From Pseudomonas iridis (GTDB lineage: Bacteria > Pseudomonadota > Gammaproteobacteria > Pseudomonadales > Pseudomonadaceae): a stretch of 64,000 bases of DNA. The stretch is from assembly GCF_017980685.1 (NCBI RefSeq), contig NZ_JACXXO010000008.1, positions 218,536-282,535 on the forward strand, in the 5' to 3' direction. Each line of letters opens with the position of its first letter. Within the stretch, counting starts at the first letter, position 1. The notes below the pieces were generated by a model that saw only the letters and a program-made list of their open reading frames with translations, was not told where the DNA came from and did no database searches. Below, in pieces: positions 9,367-19,119 of the stretch. The position numbers and the translations under genes were made by a program.

Positions 9367-11331
9367 TCACGCGCCAGTTGAGGTCGGGCTTGATGCGGAA
9401 ACATTGCGACTTAAAAGGTCGCGCAGTTGATTTTTCTCTTCGGTACTCAGTTCGCTTTGACGCGCTTTCCTGAGTAACTGTTCCAGATTTCGCTCGCGTT
9501 GGCGGGCTGACAAGCTAGTAATGGTGTCGAAAAACTGTTGTTCAAGGTTATCTCCGTCAATCAGCCATTCCTTTTCTGCCAGTGCCTTGAGCAATCGACC
9601 CTGTTCGGTGCCGTGCCATCGCGCGATCAACTGAAATGAGTTTAGCTTGGGATTCTTCTGTACGGCTTCGAGCAGCGCCACAAGCAGCTGGGCGTTGGTC
9701 TGGTTTTCGTCCGCAATGTGCCCGGCATCTTCGACGCGCTCGGCCAATTGCGGGTGATGAAGCAGTGTGCGCAGGGCGGTCAGGGTTGGCGACTCGACGC
9801 CGATTGGCGTCCGTGGCCGCTGCTGGTCGCGATCGCCACCACGCTTGCCGTTTTTATCCCAGGGTTTTTTGCCCCATTTCTTGCCGCCGGCACCGGGTTT
9901 TTTCGGCGTCCACTCCTGCTGCGGCGCGTACATGTCCTGCGCCTGCGGCTGATGGTAGTCGCTGTAATCGGGCATTGCGTCGTAATCGAAGCCCGGATCG
10001 TAGGCGGGCGGCGCTTCCTGCGGTGCGTTTTGCGCGAGCTGACTGACGGTTTCGCTGCTCAGGCCGGTGATTTCGGTCAGGCGCTGACGCATCAGAATGC
10101 GCAGATTTGCACCTGGCACTTTGTCGATCAACGGTGCAGCGAGGGTGGCCATGTGGGCCTTGCCTTCGAGCGAGCGCGGGTCTGACTCTTCGCTCAGTTG
10201 CTGGAAGAAATAATCTGCCAGCGGCTGCGCATGCTGATTGATTCGAGCTTTGAAGGCGTCGGTGCCCTCGGCGCGAACCAGGGTATCCGGGTCTTCGCCT
10301 TCGGGCAGAAACAGGAATCGCGCGCGACGTCCATCCTGCAGGCTTGAAAGCGTTGCCTCCAATGCGCGCCACGCGGCGTTGCGGCCGGCCTGGTCGCCGT
10401 CGAAACAGAACAATACGTTGGGCACGACGCGGAACAGGCGTTTCATGTGTTCTTCGCTGGTCGCGGTGCCCAGCGTTGCGACGGCATTGCGCAGGCCTTG
10501 TTGGGCGAGGGCGATGACGTCCATATAGCCTTCGACGACGATGATTTCGTCAAGGTTGCGGTTGTTCTTGCGTGCTTCATAGAGGCCGTAGAGTTCCTGG
10601 CCTTTATGGAATACCGGGGTTTCCGGTGAGTTCAGGTATTTGGGCTTGTCGTCGCCCAGTACGCGACCGCCGAAAGCAATGATCCGACCGCGGCTGTCGC
10701 GGATCGGGAACATCACGCGATCGCGGAAGCGGTCATAGCGCTTGCCGGTTTCGGCGTTCTCGATCAGCAGGCCGGCGTCGATCATGGCTTTTTGCTGAAG
10801 TGTGTCGCTGCTCAAGTGTTTGAACAGATTGTCCCAGCCCGGCGGAGCAAAGCCTAAACCGAAGTCTCGGGCAATCTCGCCCGTCAGGCCGCGGCCCTTG
10901 AGGTAATCCACGGCGGCTTTGCGCGCTGGGTGGCTCTTGAGCGCCTGCCGATAAAAGTCAGCGGCAGCAGTGAGCAGCGGATACAGCGGCGAATCGGTCG
11001 GCTGGCGCGGCTTGTGCGGGCGGCCACTTTCTTCGCGGGGTATTTCCATGCCGGCGGCTTTCGCAAGGTCTTCAACAGCCTGGGGGAAATCCAGATTGTC
11101 GTGATCCATGAGGAAGCCGAGCGCGTTGCCGCCGGCACCGCAACCGAAGCAGTAATAGAACTGCTTGTCGGGGCTTACGCTGAACGACGGGGTTTTTTCT
11201 TTATGAAACGGGCAGCAGGCGGTGTAGTTCTTGCCGGCCTTCTTCAATTGCACGCGCGAGCTGACCACGTCGACGATGTCGGTGCGGTTCAGCAGGTCGT
11301 CAATGAAGCTCTGGGGAATCAGCCCGGCCAT
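9367..11331 (-). CDS. dnaG: DNA primase DnaG
   Basis: A 654-residue primase that makes RNA primers at the replication fork. The zinc ribbon has Cys40, His43, Cys61 and Cys64 (CPFH...CFGC). The RNA polymerase core includes the TOPRIM segment IIVVEGYMDVIAL and the metal-binding DGDQAG. A Pro/Gly/Lys-rich linker (about 455-515, with many Tyr and Asp) separates it from the C-terminal helicase-binding domain. It lies 67 bases before rpoD. The ATG at 11331 has only a weak ribosome site, common for this gene, whose product is needed in small amounts. Confidence 0.98.
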   Translation of the reverse strand: MAGLIPQSFIDDLLNRTDIVDVVSSRVQLKKAGKNYTACCPFHKEKTPSFSVSPDKQFYYCFGCGAGGNALGFLMDHDNLDFPQAVEDLAKAAGMEIPREESGRPHKPRQPTDSPLYPLLTAAADFYRQALKSHPARKAAVDYLKGRGLTGEIARDFGLGFAPPGWDNLFKHLSSDTLQQKAMIDAGLLIENAETGKRYDRFRDRVMFPIRDSRGRIIAFGGRVLGDDKPKYLNSPETPVFHKGQELYGLYEARKNNRNLDEIIVVEGYMDVIALAQQGLRNAVATLGTATSEEHMKRLFRVVPNVLFCFDGDQAGRNAAWRALEATLSSLQDGRRARFLFLPEGEDPDTLVRAEGTDAFKARINQHAQPLADYFFQQLSEESDPRSLEGKAHMATLAAPLIDKVPGANLRILMRQRLTEITGLSSETVSQLAQNAPQEAPPAYDPGFDYDAMPDYSDYHQPQAQDMYAPQQEWTPKKPGAGGKKWGKKPWDKNGKRGGDRDQQRPRTPIGVESPTLTALRTLLHHPQLAERVEDAGHIADENQTNAQLLVALLEAVQKNPKLNSFQLIARWHGTEQGRLLKALAEKEWLIDGDNLEQQFFDTITSLSARQRERNLEQLLRKARQSELSTEEKNQLRDLLSRNVSASSPTSTGA

Positions 11332-11763
11332 GGCGTGCTCGTCGTCTGCGCTGTAATAAGTCCGATGCGAAGGGCGGCCGGACGCGGGTCGTTGTTTGAA
11401 GCGCGCAAAATGTGCGGCTCGACCGGTGTCGTCTGCGTTATCGCTGTCGGGAAGTGTATCTGCCGAAAATCCACTGACGTTAGTACCAATCAGCCTTCGA
11501 CTATTTGAAAGTGTTGCGCTGAATCCGCTGACGGCCGTTTAAAGACCTCGGATAGCTCAATAAAGCGGGCACGCATGCAGGTGCCTTGGGCTGATCGTCG
11601 TAAGAGGAATCAGTGGGTGTGCTCGTCAGTAGCCTTGAAAGGCTCGTCAGAAAAGACGTGCACCGCTGGCAAAAGAGCCAGGTCTGACGTTTGAAGCAGA
11701 TTTGTCTCGGTCGCGTGTGCGGCGTCGACGATGAAGCATCAAGCGATATCCGCAAATGCCAAT
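11332..11763. other. Gene-free interval between rpsU and dnaG
   Basis: About 430 bases with no credible gene on either strand. The only frame (11501-11755, minus) is Ser/Thr/Arg-rich and resembles nothing. It contains a short direct repeat of CTGACGAGC-type sequence near 11625-11655. In P. aeruginosa I recall a YqeY-type gene between these two; no trace of one is seen here. The interval probably carries processing or promoter signals that set dnaG-rpoD levels apart from rpsU, but none is clear by eye. Confidence 0.5.
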
Positions 11764-11784
11764 AGCCCGGCTGAGGGCCGGGCT
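11764..11784 (-). terminator. rpsU attenuating terminator
   Basis: An 8-bp perfect stem AGCCCGGC/GCCGGGCT with a five-base loop about 30 bases after the rpsU stop. There is no U run, so it may be leaky or act as an RNA-stabilising end, as expected inside an rpsU-dnaG-rpoD transcript. Confidence 0.6.
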
Positions 11785-11814
11785 TGGCAGAAGCTTGCTA
11801 CGAACGTCTGTGTA

Positions 11815-12030
11815 TTAGTACAGACGAACGGCGCGGCGCTGTTCGCGCTGAACTTTCTTGGCGTGACGCTTAACAGCGGCTGCTGCTTTACGCTTACGCT
11901 CAGAAGTTGGCTTCTCGTAAAATTCGCGGCTACGAACTTCAGCCAGTACACCGGCTTTTTCGCAGGAGCGCTTGAAACGACGCAGAGCTACGTCGAAGGG
12001 TTCGTTCTCTTTAACTTTGACGGCTGGCAT
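11815..12030 (-). CDS. rpsU: 30S ribosomal protein bS21
   Basis: A 71-residue, very basic protein ([20 protein letters not shown], with a C-terminal Arg/Lys-rich helix ending [11 protein letters not shown]). It matches bS21, which sits near the 16S 3' end and helps mRNA engagement during initiation. It is the first gene of the macromolecular synthesis block, and tsaD diverges from it across a 202-base promoter region. Confidence 0.98.
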
Positions 12031-12232
12031 CCAGAGCTACCTTCTTTCATTACCGGGATCAACGTTCTCGTCGCAAAAAATTCGCGGCTGAGGTCGTCGG
12101 TTTTTAAGGGTTGCGGATGTTAACCCCTCATCGCTCGGAATGCAAAGCCTCTGATCGAAAACCGCTGGTCGGGGCATCACGCGGGGACTATTATGCGCGC
12201 CTTCGAATTCAGCCTAAACAAGGCGCAAACCC

Positions 12233-13258
12233 ATGCTAGTACTGGGATTAGAAACCTCCTGCGACGAAACCGGCGTCGCATTATATGACAGTGAGCGGGG
12301 TCTGCTGGCCGATGCCCTGTTCAGTCAGATTGACCTGCATCGCGCCTATGGCGGTGTGGTGCCGGAGCTGGCCTCGCGTGACCACGTCAAACGCATGCTG
12401 CCCTTGATTCGTCAGGTGTTGGCCGAGGCTGGCTGTGTGCCGACCGAGATCGACGCGATCGCCTACACCGCGGGTCCTGGCCTGGTCGGGGCGCTGCTGG
12501 TTGGTGCTTCCTGCGCCCAGGCACTGGCGTTTGCCTGGGGCATTCCGGCACTCGGTGTGCATCACATGGAAGGTCATTTGCTGGCGCCGATGCTGGAGCC
12601 AGAACCGCCACAATTTCCGTTCGTCGCTTTGTTGGTCTCCGGCGGTCATACGCAGTTGGTGCAGGTCGATGGCATCGGTCAATACGCGTTGCTCGGTGAG
12701 ACGCTCGACGACGCGGCCGGTGAAGCTTTTGACAAGACCGCGAAGATGATGGGTCTCAATTATCCCGGCGGGCCGGAAATCGCCAAGCTGGCGGAGAAGG
12801 GTGTCGCAGGACGTTTCACTTTCCCGCGTCCGATGTGTGATCGCCCGGGGCTGGAATTCAGCTTCAGCGGTCTGAAGACCTCGGCGCTCAACACGTGGCA
12901 GCAACGCATCAGCGCCGGGGACGACAACGAGCAAGCCCGTTGCGACATCGCGCTGGCGTTCCAGCAGGCCGTGGTGGAGACTTTGACCATCAAGTGCAAG
13001 CGGGCCCTGAAACAGGCGGGCATGAAGCGCCTGGTGATTGCTGGCGGCGTCAGTGCCAACAAGGCGCTCCGTGTGTCGCTGGAGAAAATGCTCGGTGACA
13101 TGAAGGGCGATGTGTTTTATGCCCGCCCCGAGTTCTGCACCGACAATGGCGCGATGATCGCGTTCGCCGGTTGCCAGCGATTGCAGGCCGGACAGCAGGA
13201 AAGTCTGGCGATCAGCGTGCAGGCGCGCTGGCCGATGGAGCAATTGTCGGCGCTCTGA
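12233..13258 (+). CDS. tsaD: tRNA N6-threonylcarbamoyladenosine transferase TsaD
   Basis: A 341-residue Kae1/Qri7-family protein that, with TsaB and TsaE, transfers the threonylcarbamoyl group to A37 of ANN-decoding tRNAs. The N-terminal ASKHA motif is [10 protein letters not shown]. The metal site is HHMEGH with His111 and His115. SGGHTQL and [11 protein letters not shown] form the nucleotide pocket. It is divergent from rpsU, a widely conserved arrangement. Confidence 0.97.
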   Translation: MLVLGLETSCDETGVALYDSERGLLADALFSQIDLHRAYGGVVPELASRDHVKRMLPLIRQVLAEAGCVPTEIDAIAYTAGPGLVGALLVGASCAQALAFAWGIPALGVHHMEGHLLAPMLEPEPPQFPFVALLVSGGHTQLVQVDGIGQYALLGETLDDAAGEAFDKTAKMMGLNYPGGPEIAKLAEKGVAGRFTFPRPMCDRPGLEFSFSGLKTSALNTWQQRISAGDDNEQARCDIALAFQQAVVETLTIKCKRALKQAGMKRLVIAGGVSANKALRVSLEKMLGDMKGDVFYARPEFCTDNGAMIAFAGCQRLQAGQQESLAISVQARWPMEQLSAL

Positions 13259-13282
13259 TGGGCCGCGCTCATGAACGGTATT

Positions 13283-13852
13283 TTAGAAATGCCGTTCGCG
13301 CCCGGCAAACAGGTCGCGTAGATTGCCGCGGTGGCGCCAGACGATCAGCAGCGTCAATGCGCTCATCGGCAGCAGTGCCTCCGGTTCTTGCCAGGCCAGT
13401 AGCGGCAGGGTCAGCGGTGTGGCGACCAGCGCTGCCAGAGAGCTGGTGCGGGTCAGGTAGAACGTCAGCAGCCAGGCACACACCGCCAGCAGCGCCGCAG
13501 GCGGATACAGGGCCAGGAGCATGCCGGCAGCGGTGGCGACGCCCTTGCCGCCGCGAAAACGGAAATACAGCGGGAACAGGTGACCGATCACGGCGCACAC
13601 GCCAATCCAGGCCTGATCCTGCAGCGAAAGGCCGATAGCCGCAGCGAGCAGCACTGGCAGCAGGCCTTTGCACAGATCACCCAGCAGGGTCAGGATCGCG
13701 AGTTTGCGACCGGCCAGGCGCAGCATGTTGGTGGCGCCGGCATTGCCCGAGCCACTCATTCGCGGGTCCGGATTTCCGGTCAGGCGGCTGAGCAAAATGG
13801 CAAAGGACAGAGAGCCGAGCAGGTAGGCGAGAGTCGCCAGTAACCAAAACAT
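13283..13852 (-). CDS. plsY: Glycerol-3-phosphate acyltransferase PlsY
   Basis: A 189-residue inner-membrane enzyme with about five hydrophobic helices that acylates glycerol-3-phosphate from acyl-phosphate, the first step of phospholipid synthesis. The active-site loops are visible: [11 protein letters not shown] (about 34-44), GDLCKG, and [13 protein letters not shown] (about 98-110). It converges with tsaD, with 24 bases between the stops, and is divergent from folB. Confidence 0.96.
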   Translation of the reverse strand: MFWLLATLAYLLGSLSFAILLSRLTGNPDPRMSGSGNAGATNMLRLAGRKLAILTLLGDLCKGLLPVLLAAAIGLSLQDQAWIGVCAVIGHLFPLYFRFRGGKGVATAAGMLLALYPPAALLAVCAWLLTFYLTRTSSLAALVATPLTLPLLAWQEPEALLPMSALTLLIVWRHRGNLRDLFAGRERHF

Positions 13853-13926
13853 GCTTACTATTCCGGGCGAGGACGCCCTGATTCTAACGGCGCATTGCGC
13901 CCTTGTCGTGCAGCGGAGAAAAGTGC

Positions 13927-14283
13927 GTGGACAGAGTGTTTATCGAGGGCCTGGAAGTCGACACCGTGATCGGTGCTTACGACTGGGAGCGCGGCATCCG
14001 ACAGTGTCTGCGTCTTGATCTGAGCTTCGCCTGGGACAATCGCCCGGCCGCGGCCGGTGATGATCTGACCCTGGCGCTCGACTATGCCAGCGTTTCCACG
14101 CGTATCCAGGCGTTTGCCGAGCAGGCGCAGTTCCAACTGGTCGAGACCTTTGCCGAGCGTCTGGTCGCGGTACTCATGGAAGAATTCAAGATCACCTGGG
14201 TACGCCTGAAGCTGACCAAGCCCGGCGCCGTGCCGGCCGCCAAGGGTGGCGTGGGTGTGGAGATCGAGCGCGGATGTCGCTGA
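13927..14283 (+). CDS. folB: Dihydroneopterin aldolase FolB
   Basis: A 118-residue enzyme that cleaves 7,8-dihydroneopterin in folate synthesis. [21 protein letters not shown] is the family N-terminus; a conserved lysine lies near the C-terminus ([15 protein letters not shown]). The start is set at the GTG at 13927, with GGAG eight bases before it. The frame extends to an ATG at 13903, but that would add unconserved residues. The last 10 bases overlap folK, indicating translational coupling. Confidence 0.93.
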   Translation: MDRVFIEGLEVDTVIGAYDWERGIRQCLRLDLSFAWDNRPAAAGDDLTLALDYASVSTRIQAFAEQAQFQLVETFAERLVAVLMEEFKITWVRLKLTKPGAVPAAKGGVGVEIERGCR

Positions 14284-14789
14284 CTCAGGTCTATCTCGGG
14301 CTCGGTAGCAATATCGAGCGCGAAACCCATTTGCGCGCCGGTCTGGATGCGCTGGCCACTTTTTTGGTGGATATCCGCTGTTCGGCGGTATTCGAAAGCC
14401 AGCCTGTGGGGATCAAGAGTGGTCCGTTCTTCAACTTCGTGGTGTCGGCGTTTACCGACCTGCCGTTAATGGAACTCGATCGTCGCTTGAAATTCATCGA
14501 AGCAGATAACGGTCGGTATGCGCCGGACCGTAAGGGGTTGCCGCTGGATATCGACGTGCTGTTGTACGGCGATCTGGTGGGCAATTTCGACGGATTGGTT
14601 CTGCCGCGCGCCGAGATACTGAAAAACGCCTTCGTGTTGTGGCCACTGTCGCTCATTGCGCCAGATCGCGTGCATCCGGCTGTGGGAAAAAGCTTCGCGA
14701 CACTGTGGGCCGATGCGCAGATTGATCAAGTGTTGGCGCCGGTGGGGTTCGAGTGGCGGGGCGAGCAGCTCACACCGCCAAGTCTATAA
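14274..14789 (+). CDS. folK: 2-amino-4-hydroxy-6-hydroxymethyldihydropteridine pyrophosphokinase FolK
   Basis: A 171-residue HPPK that transfers pyrophosphate from ATP to 6-hydroxymethyl-dihydropterin, the step after FolB. YLGLGSNIE is the N-terminal motif. DRKGLPLDIDVLLYG is the signature carrying the two catalytic aspartates. LPRAEILKNAFVLWPL follows. It is the last gene of the folB-folK pair; a large palindromic repeat follows. Confidence 0.96.
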   Translation: MSLTQVYLGLGSNIERETHLRAGLDALATFLVDIRCSAVFESQPVGIKSGPFFNFVVSAFTDLPLMELDRRLKFIEADNGRYAPDRKGLPLDIDVLLYGDLVGNFDGLVLPRAEILKNAFVLWPLSLIAPDRVHPAVGKSFATLWADAQIDQVLAPVGFEWRGEQLTPPSL

Positions 14790-14790
14790 A

Positions 14791-14878
14791 TCAAAAGATC
14801 GCAAGCTCCTACAGGGAAATGCGAATTCCCGTGTAGGAGCTGTCGAAGGCTCGGGCCATGGTCGGACGATCTTTTGAG
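14791..14878. repeat. Composite palindrome, AAAAGATCG family, copy 1
   Basis: Outer arms TCAAAAGATCG (14791-14801) and CGATCTTTTGA (14868-14878) enclose an inner stem AGCTCCTACA/TGTAGGAGCT. It lies between the convergent ends of folK and cca and could stop transcription from both sides. The ends are shared with the repeats at 31575 and 35845. Confidence 0.8.
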
Positions 14879-14884
14879 CTGGCC

Positions 14885-16108
14885 TCAAGCGTTCTCTTTG
14901 TAAGCCTTCAAAGCCTTGAGCCGTTCGCGCTTAAGCGCCTCGCCCAGTTCAGGGCCCTTGAATCCTTTCTCTAGCAGTGGCTGCACCGCCACGCCACGCG
15001 CCACACTGGCCGCGCCACGCAAATAATCAGCCTGTGGATAACTCCTGTCCTCCAGCCCCTTGCGGCCTCGGGCATCCATCTCGCACGCCGCGATAAACTC
15101 TTCAAACCGCTGCGGCCGGCGATAGACATCAAAACTTTGCAGCAGCTCCAGCAACGTTGAGGCCTTCAACTCCAAGGCGCGGTGGCCGTGGGTGTGGTAC
15201 TGGCCGACCAGTAGCGCCAATTCCTGACAGTCCTTCGGCGCCTTGAAGCGTTCGTTGACCACTTTGATCAGCTTCAGCCCCTTGTGTTCGTGGGCGATGT
15301 GTCGTGGCCATTCATCTTCTGGCGTCAGGCCTTTGCCGAGGTCGTGCAGCAGGCAGGCCCAGCGTACGGTGAGCGGCTGCTTGTGCCGCGCCGATTGCTC
15401 CAGCACGCTGAGCGTGTGGATGCCGCTGTCGATTTCCGGGTGATGGATTTCTGGCTGCGGCACACCGAACAGCGCATCGACTTCCGGCATCAGCACTTTC
15501 AGTGCGCCGCAATCGCGTAGCACCTGAATGAATACCTGCGGTTGGTCTTCCATCAGTGCCCGGGAGATTTCCTTCCAGCTGCGTTCGGCTGTCAGTGCCT
15601 CAAGTTCGCCAGACTCACTGAGCTGACGCATCAGCTCCAGCGTCTCCGGCGCAACGATAAAACCCAAATCCGCGTAGCGAGCGGCGAAGCGGGCAACACG
15701 CAGTACTCGCAGCGGATCTTCGGCGAATGCCGGCGAAACGTGACGCAGGACTCGGGCTTCGAGGTCGCGCTGGCCGTGATAAGGATCGGTCAGATTTTGC
15801 TGGTCGTCCTCGGCCATGGCATTGATCGTCAGATCACGGCGGATCAGGTCTTCTTCAAGCGTGACTTCAGGGCTGGCGTGAAAGGTGAAGCCGCCATAAC
15901 CGCGACCGCTTTTGCGCTCGGTGCGGGCGAGGGCGTATTCCGCGCCGCTTTTCGGATGAAGAAACACCGGAAAATCCGCGCCGACCGGGCGATAGCCCTG
16001 AGCGAGCATTTCTTCGGTGGTGGCGCCCACCACGACCCAGTCGATATCGGTGACCGGTTTGCCCAGCAAGCGATCACGTACCGCACCGCCAACCTTGAAA
16101 ATCTGCAT
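14885..16108 (-). CDS. cca: Multifunctional CCA-adding enzyme
   Basis: A 407-residue tRNA nucleotidyltransferase that builds or repairs tRNA 3' CCA ends. The N-terminal class II nucleotidyltransferase motif is [10 protein letters not shown] with catalytic Asp21 and Asp23 (DIDWV). [10 protein letters not shown] and the template motif [16 protein letters not shown] follow. The C-terminal half carries an HD phosphohydrolase domain (HDLGKG), as in the E. coli enzyme. It is monocistronic, with spoVR 63 bases upstream. Confidence 0.96.
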   Translation of the reverse strand: MQIFKVGGAVRDRLLGKPVTDIDWVVVGATTEEMLAQGYRPVGADFPVFLHPKSGAEYALARTERKSGRGYGGFTFHASPEVTLEEDLIRRDLTINAMAEDDQQNLTDPYHGQRDLEARVLRHVSPAFAEDPLRVLRVARFAARYADLGFIVAPETLELMRQLSESGELEALTAERSWKEISRALMEDQPQVFIQVLRDCGALKVLMPEVDALFGVPQPEIHHPEIDSGIHTLSVLEQSARHKQPLTVRWACLLHDLGKGLTPEDEWPRHIAHEHKGLKLIKVVNERFKAPKDCQELALLVGQYHTHGHRALELKASTLLELLQSFDVYRRPQRFEEFIAACEMDARGRKGLEDRSYPQADYLRGAASVARGVAVQPLLEKGFKGPELGEALKRERLKALKAYKENA

Positions 16109-16171
16109 AAAAAACCTCCGTTAGCCCGACAGGATAACCCTTGCGTCGAACTTTCGGAGGCCAGAACCGAA

Positions 16172-17734
16172 TCAAAGGTGAATGACGGCGAGGTCGAGCC
16201 GACCGTAATCCCCTTCGCTGTGTTCACCGCGTGGCGGAACGTGATGGGTTTTCATGATCTGGTCGCCTTGCAGCGTTTCCAGATGAATGTCGAAACCCCA
16301 CAAGCGATGCAGATGTTTGAGCACCTCTTCGGTGGAGTCGCCCAGCGGTTTGCGGTCGTGTTGCTGATGCCGCAGTGTCAGCGAGCGATCGCCGCGACGA
16401 TCAATGCTGTATATCTGCACGTTCGGTTCACGATTGCCGAGGTTGTACTGCGCTGCGAGGGTTTCGCGGATAGTCCGATAGCCCGTTTCGTCATGGATGG
16501 CGGGTACCAACAGGTCATCTTTCTGGTCATCATCAAGGATGCTGAACAGTTTCAGATCGCGGATCACTTTCGGTGACAGGTACTGCAGGATGAAGCTTTC
16601 GTCCTTGAAGCTGCTCATGGCGAATTTGATGGAAGACAGCCAATCCGTCCCGGCGATGTCGGGGAACCAGTGGCGATCTTCCTCGGTGGGCTCTTCGCAC
16701 ATGCGCCGGATGTCCCGGTACATGGCAAAGCCGAGTGCATAAGGGTTGATGCCGCTGTAGTAAGGGCTGTCGAAACCTGGCTGGAACACCACGCTGGTGT
16801 GCGACGTCAGGAACTCCATCATGAAACCGTCGGTGACCAGCCCTTCGTCATACAGGTCGTTCATCAGCGTGTAGTGCCAGAACGTCGCCCAACCCTCGTT
16901 CATTACCTGAGTCTGGCGTTGTGGATAGAAGTACTGGGCGATCTTGCGCACGATCCGCACGATTTCCCGCTGCCAGGGCTCCAGCAACGGTGCGTGTTTC
17001 TCGATGAAGTAGAGGATGTTTTCCTGCGGTTCGGCCGGGAAGCGTGCGTTGTCCTTGTCGCTGTATTTGTCCGCGCCTTTGGGAATGGTGCGCCACAGAT
17101 CGTTGATCTGTTTCTGCATATGTTCTTCGCGATCTTTCTGCCGACGGCGTTCCTCTTCGGCGGAAATCGGATACGGGCGTTTGTAGCGATCAACCCCGTA
17201 GTTCATCAGCGCATGGCAGGAATCGAGCAGGTCTTCCACGGCATCAATACCATGGCGTTCCTCGCATTGCATGATGTACTGCTTGGCGAACACCAGGTAA
17301 TCGATGATTGAACTGGCGTCGGTCCAGGTGCGGAACAGGTAATTGCCTTTGAAGAAGCTGTTGTGCCCGTAGCAGGCATGGGCCACGACCAGGGCCTGCA
17401 TGCAAATGGTGTTCTCCTCCATCAGATAGGCGATGCACGGGTCCGAGTTGATCACGATCTCGTACGCCAGCCCCATCTGCCCGCGACTGTAGGATTTTTC
17501 GGTGCTGAGGAAGTGTTTGCCGTAGGACCAGTGGTGGTAACCCAGCGGCATTCCGACCGAGGCATACGCATCCATCATCTGCTCTGCGGTAATCACTTCA
17601 ATCTGGTTGGGGTAGGTATCCAGCGCATAGCCGGCCGCGATACGGGCGATTTCGCGGTCGTAGGTCTGGATAAGCTCGAACGTCCATTCGGAGCCGGTGG
17701 AGATGGGTTGGCGTTTCTGCTCTTTGGCGGTCAT
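16172..17734 (-). CDS. ycgB: SpoVR family protein (YcgB-like)
   Basis: A 520-residue protein of the SpoVR family, named for a Bacillus spore-cortex gene but common in non-spore-formers. [27 protein letters not shown] and [15 protein letters not shown] are family landmarks with conserved His/Glu residues. The biochemical role is unknown. The ATG overlaps the yeaH stop by four bases, so it is translated with yeaH and belongs to the prkA-yeaH-spoVR stress module. Confidence 0.93.
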   Translation of the reverse strand: MTAKEQKRQPISTGSEWTFELIQTYDREIARIAAGYALDTYPNQIEVITAEQMMDAYASVGMPLGYHHWSYGKHFLSTEKSYSRGQMGLAYEIVINSDPCIAYLMEENTICMQALVVAHACYGHNSFFKGNYLFRTWTDASSIIDYLVFAKQYIMQCEERHGIDAVEDLLDSCHALMNYGVDRYKRPYPISAEEERRRQKDREEHMQKQINDLWRTIPKGADKYSDKDNARFPAEPQENILYFIEKHAPLLEPWQREIVRIVRKIAQYFYPQRQTQVMNEGWATFWHYTLMNDLYDEGLVTDGFMMEFLTSHTSVVFQPGFDSPYYSGINPYALGFAMYRDIRRMCEEPTEEDRHWFPDIAGTDWLSSIKFAMSSFKDESFILQYLSPKVIRDLKLFSILDDDQKDDLLVPAIHDETGYRTIRETLAAQYNLGNREPNVQIYSIDRRGDRSLTLRHQQHDRKPLGDSTEEVLKHLHRLWGFDIHLETLQGDQIMKTHHVPPRGEHSEGDYGRLDLAVIHL

Positions 17735-19002
17735 GTCACTAACCTGCGCTGGAAGAGTTCACGGAAGACCGGATAGATATCCCCGGCCGAGACCAATTGC
17801 TGCTGGGCAAACGTATCGGAAAAGGCTTCGGCGATGCGTTCGTATTCGTACCAGAGGGCTTGGTGTTCGCGTGGGGTGATCTCCACGTAAGTGTAGTACT
17901 GCACAAACGGCATGATCTGATTGATCAGGATGTCGCGGCAGATGGGAGAGTCGTCGTTCCAGTTGTCACCGTCGGAAGCTTGCGCGGCGTAGATGTTCCA
18001 TTCATTGCTCGGATAACGCTCTGCCATGATCTCCTGCATCAGTTTCAAGGCGCTGGAGACGATGGTGCCGCCAGTTTCCCGGGAATAGAAAAACTCCTCC
18101 TCGTCCACTTCTCGGGCGCTGGTGTGATGGCGGATGAACACGACGTCGATCTTGTCGTAGTTGCGCTTCAGGAACAGGTACAGAAGGATGAAGAAGCGCT
18201 TGGCGATGTCCTTGGTTGCCTGGGTCATGGACCCGGAAACGTCCATCAGGCAAAACATGACAGCCTTGGAGCTTGGGTTGGGTTGCTTGATCAGCAGGTT
18301 GTATTTGAGGTCAAAAGTATCAAGGAATGGCACGCGATGGATGCGCGCGCTGAGCTTTTCAATTTCTGCTTCGAGTGTCTGAATATCGCCGAAGTTGTCC
18401 GGCTCTTCGCGTTTGATCCGCTCCAGTTCCGCTTTGGCTTCGCGCAGTTTTGCCCGGCTGCTGCCGGACAGGGCGATGCGCCGCGCGTGAGCTGAACGCA
18501 GGGTGCGGATGATGTTGATGCGTGAGGGATTGCCTTCGTTACTGATCCCTGCGCGCACGGTCTTGAAGGTGTCGGTGCCAGTCAGGTTGCGTTTGACCAG
18601 GTTCGGCAGTTCGAGGTCTTCGAACATGAATTCGAGGAATTCTTCCTGGGTAATCTGGAAGACGAACTCGTCCATGCCCTCGCCGGAATTACCCGCCTTG
18701 CCCGGGCCGCGTCCGCCGCCCCCTCCGGGAGGTCGGGCGATGTGTTCACCGGCCGTGAACTCCTTGTTGCCGGGATGAACCACAGTCTGCTTGCCGCCGC
18801 GACCGTGGTGAAGCACCGGCTCGTCGATGTCGCGACCGGGAATGCTGATCTGTTCACCGTGCTCCATGTCGGTAATGGAGCGACGGCTGACCGCCTCTTC
18901 GACAGCCTTTTTGATGTGGTCACGATAACGCCGCAGGAAACGCTGGCGGTTCACCGTGCTCTTGTTCTTGCCATTGAGGCGTCGGTCGATCACATAGCTC
19001 AT
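17731..19002 (-). CDS. yeaH: YeaH/YhbH family protein (DUF444)
   Basis: A 423-residue DUF444 protein. The N-terminus [33 protein letters not shown] is characteristic. A Gly-rich spacer lies near residues 85-110. The C-terminal half is a von Willebrand A-like domain with the metal-site motif MDVSGSM. It is the partner of the kinase PrkA in enteric bacteria. GGAGGGG lies just before the ATG, giving strong translation. A 117-base spacer with a palindrome separates it from prkA. Confidence 0.94.
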   Translation of the reverse strand: MSYVIDRRLNGKNKSTVNRQRFLRRYRDHIKKAVEEAVSRRSITDMEHGEQISIPGRDIDEPVLHHGRGGKQTVVHPGNKEFTAGEHIARPPGGGGGRGPGKAGNSGEGMDEFVFQITQEEFLEFMFEDLELPNLVKRNLTGTDTFKTVRAGISNEGNPSRINIIRTLRSAHARRIALSGSSRAKLREAKAELERIKREEPDNFGDIQTLEAEIEKLSARIHRVPFLDTFDLKYNLLIKQPNPSSKAVMFCLMDVSGSMTQATKDIAKRFFILLYLFLKRNYDKIDVVFIRHHTSAREVDEEEFFYSRETGGTIVSSALKLMQEIMAERYPSNEWNIYAAQASDGDNWNDDSPICRDILINQIMPFVQYYTYVEITPREHQALWYEYERIAEAFSDTFAQQQLVSAGDIYPVFRELFQRRLVT

Positions 19003-19035
19003 AGGCCCCTCCGGGGAGCTTCAAGTCATAAGCTT

Positions 19036-19097
19036 CAAGCTGCAAGTGAAAGCTAACCCGTTCTCGGGATCGGTTTTTGCTGTTCTCTTGCAGCTTG
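19036..19097. repeat. Inverted repeat between prkA and yeaH
   Basis: CAAGCTGCAAG (19036-19046) is matched by its exact complement CTTGCAGCTTG (19087-19097), with further CTTGCAGCTGC copies to 19115. It lies in the prkA-yeaH spacer and may set relative mRNA levels within the operon. I see it at no other place in the window. Confidence 0.6.
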
Positions 19098-19119
19098 TCG
19101 CTAGAGGCTTGCAGCTGCT

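Noticed and set aside
11501..11755. An 84-codon frame between rpsU and dnaG as a possible YqeY remnant
   Set aside because: Its Ser/Thr/Arg-rich sequence shows none of the helices or motifs of YqeY.
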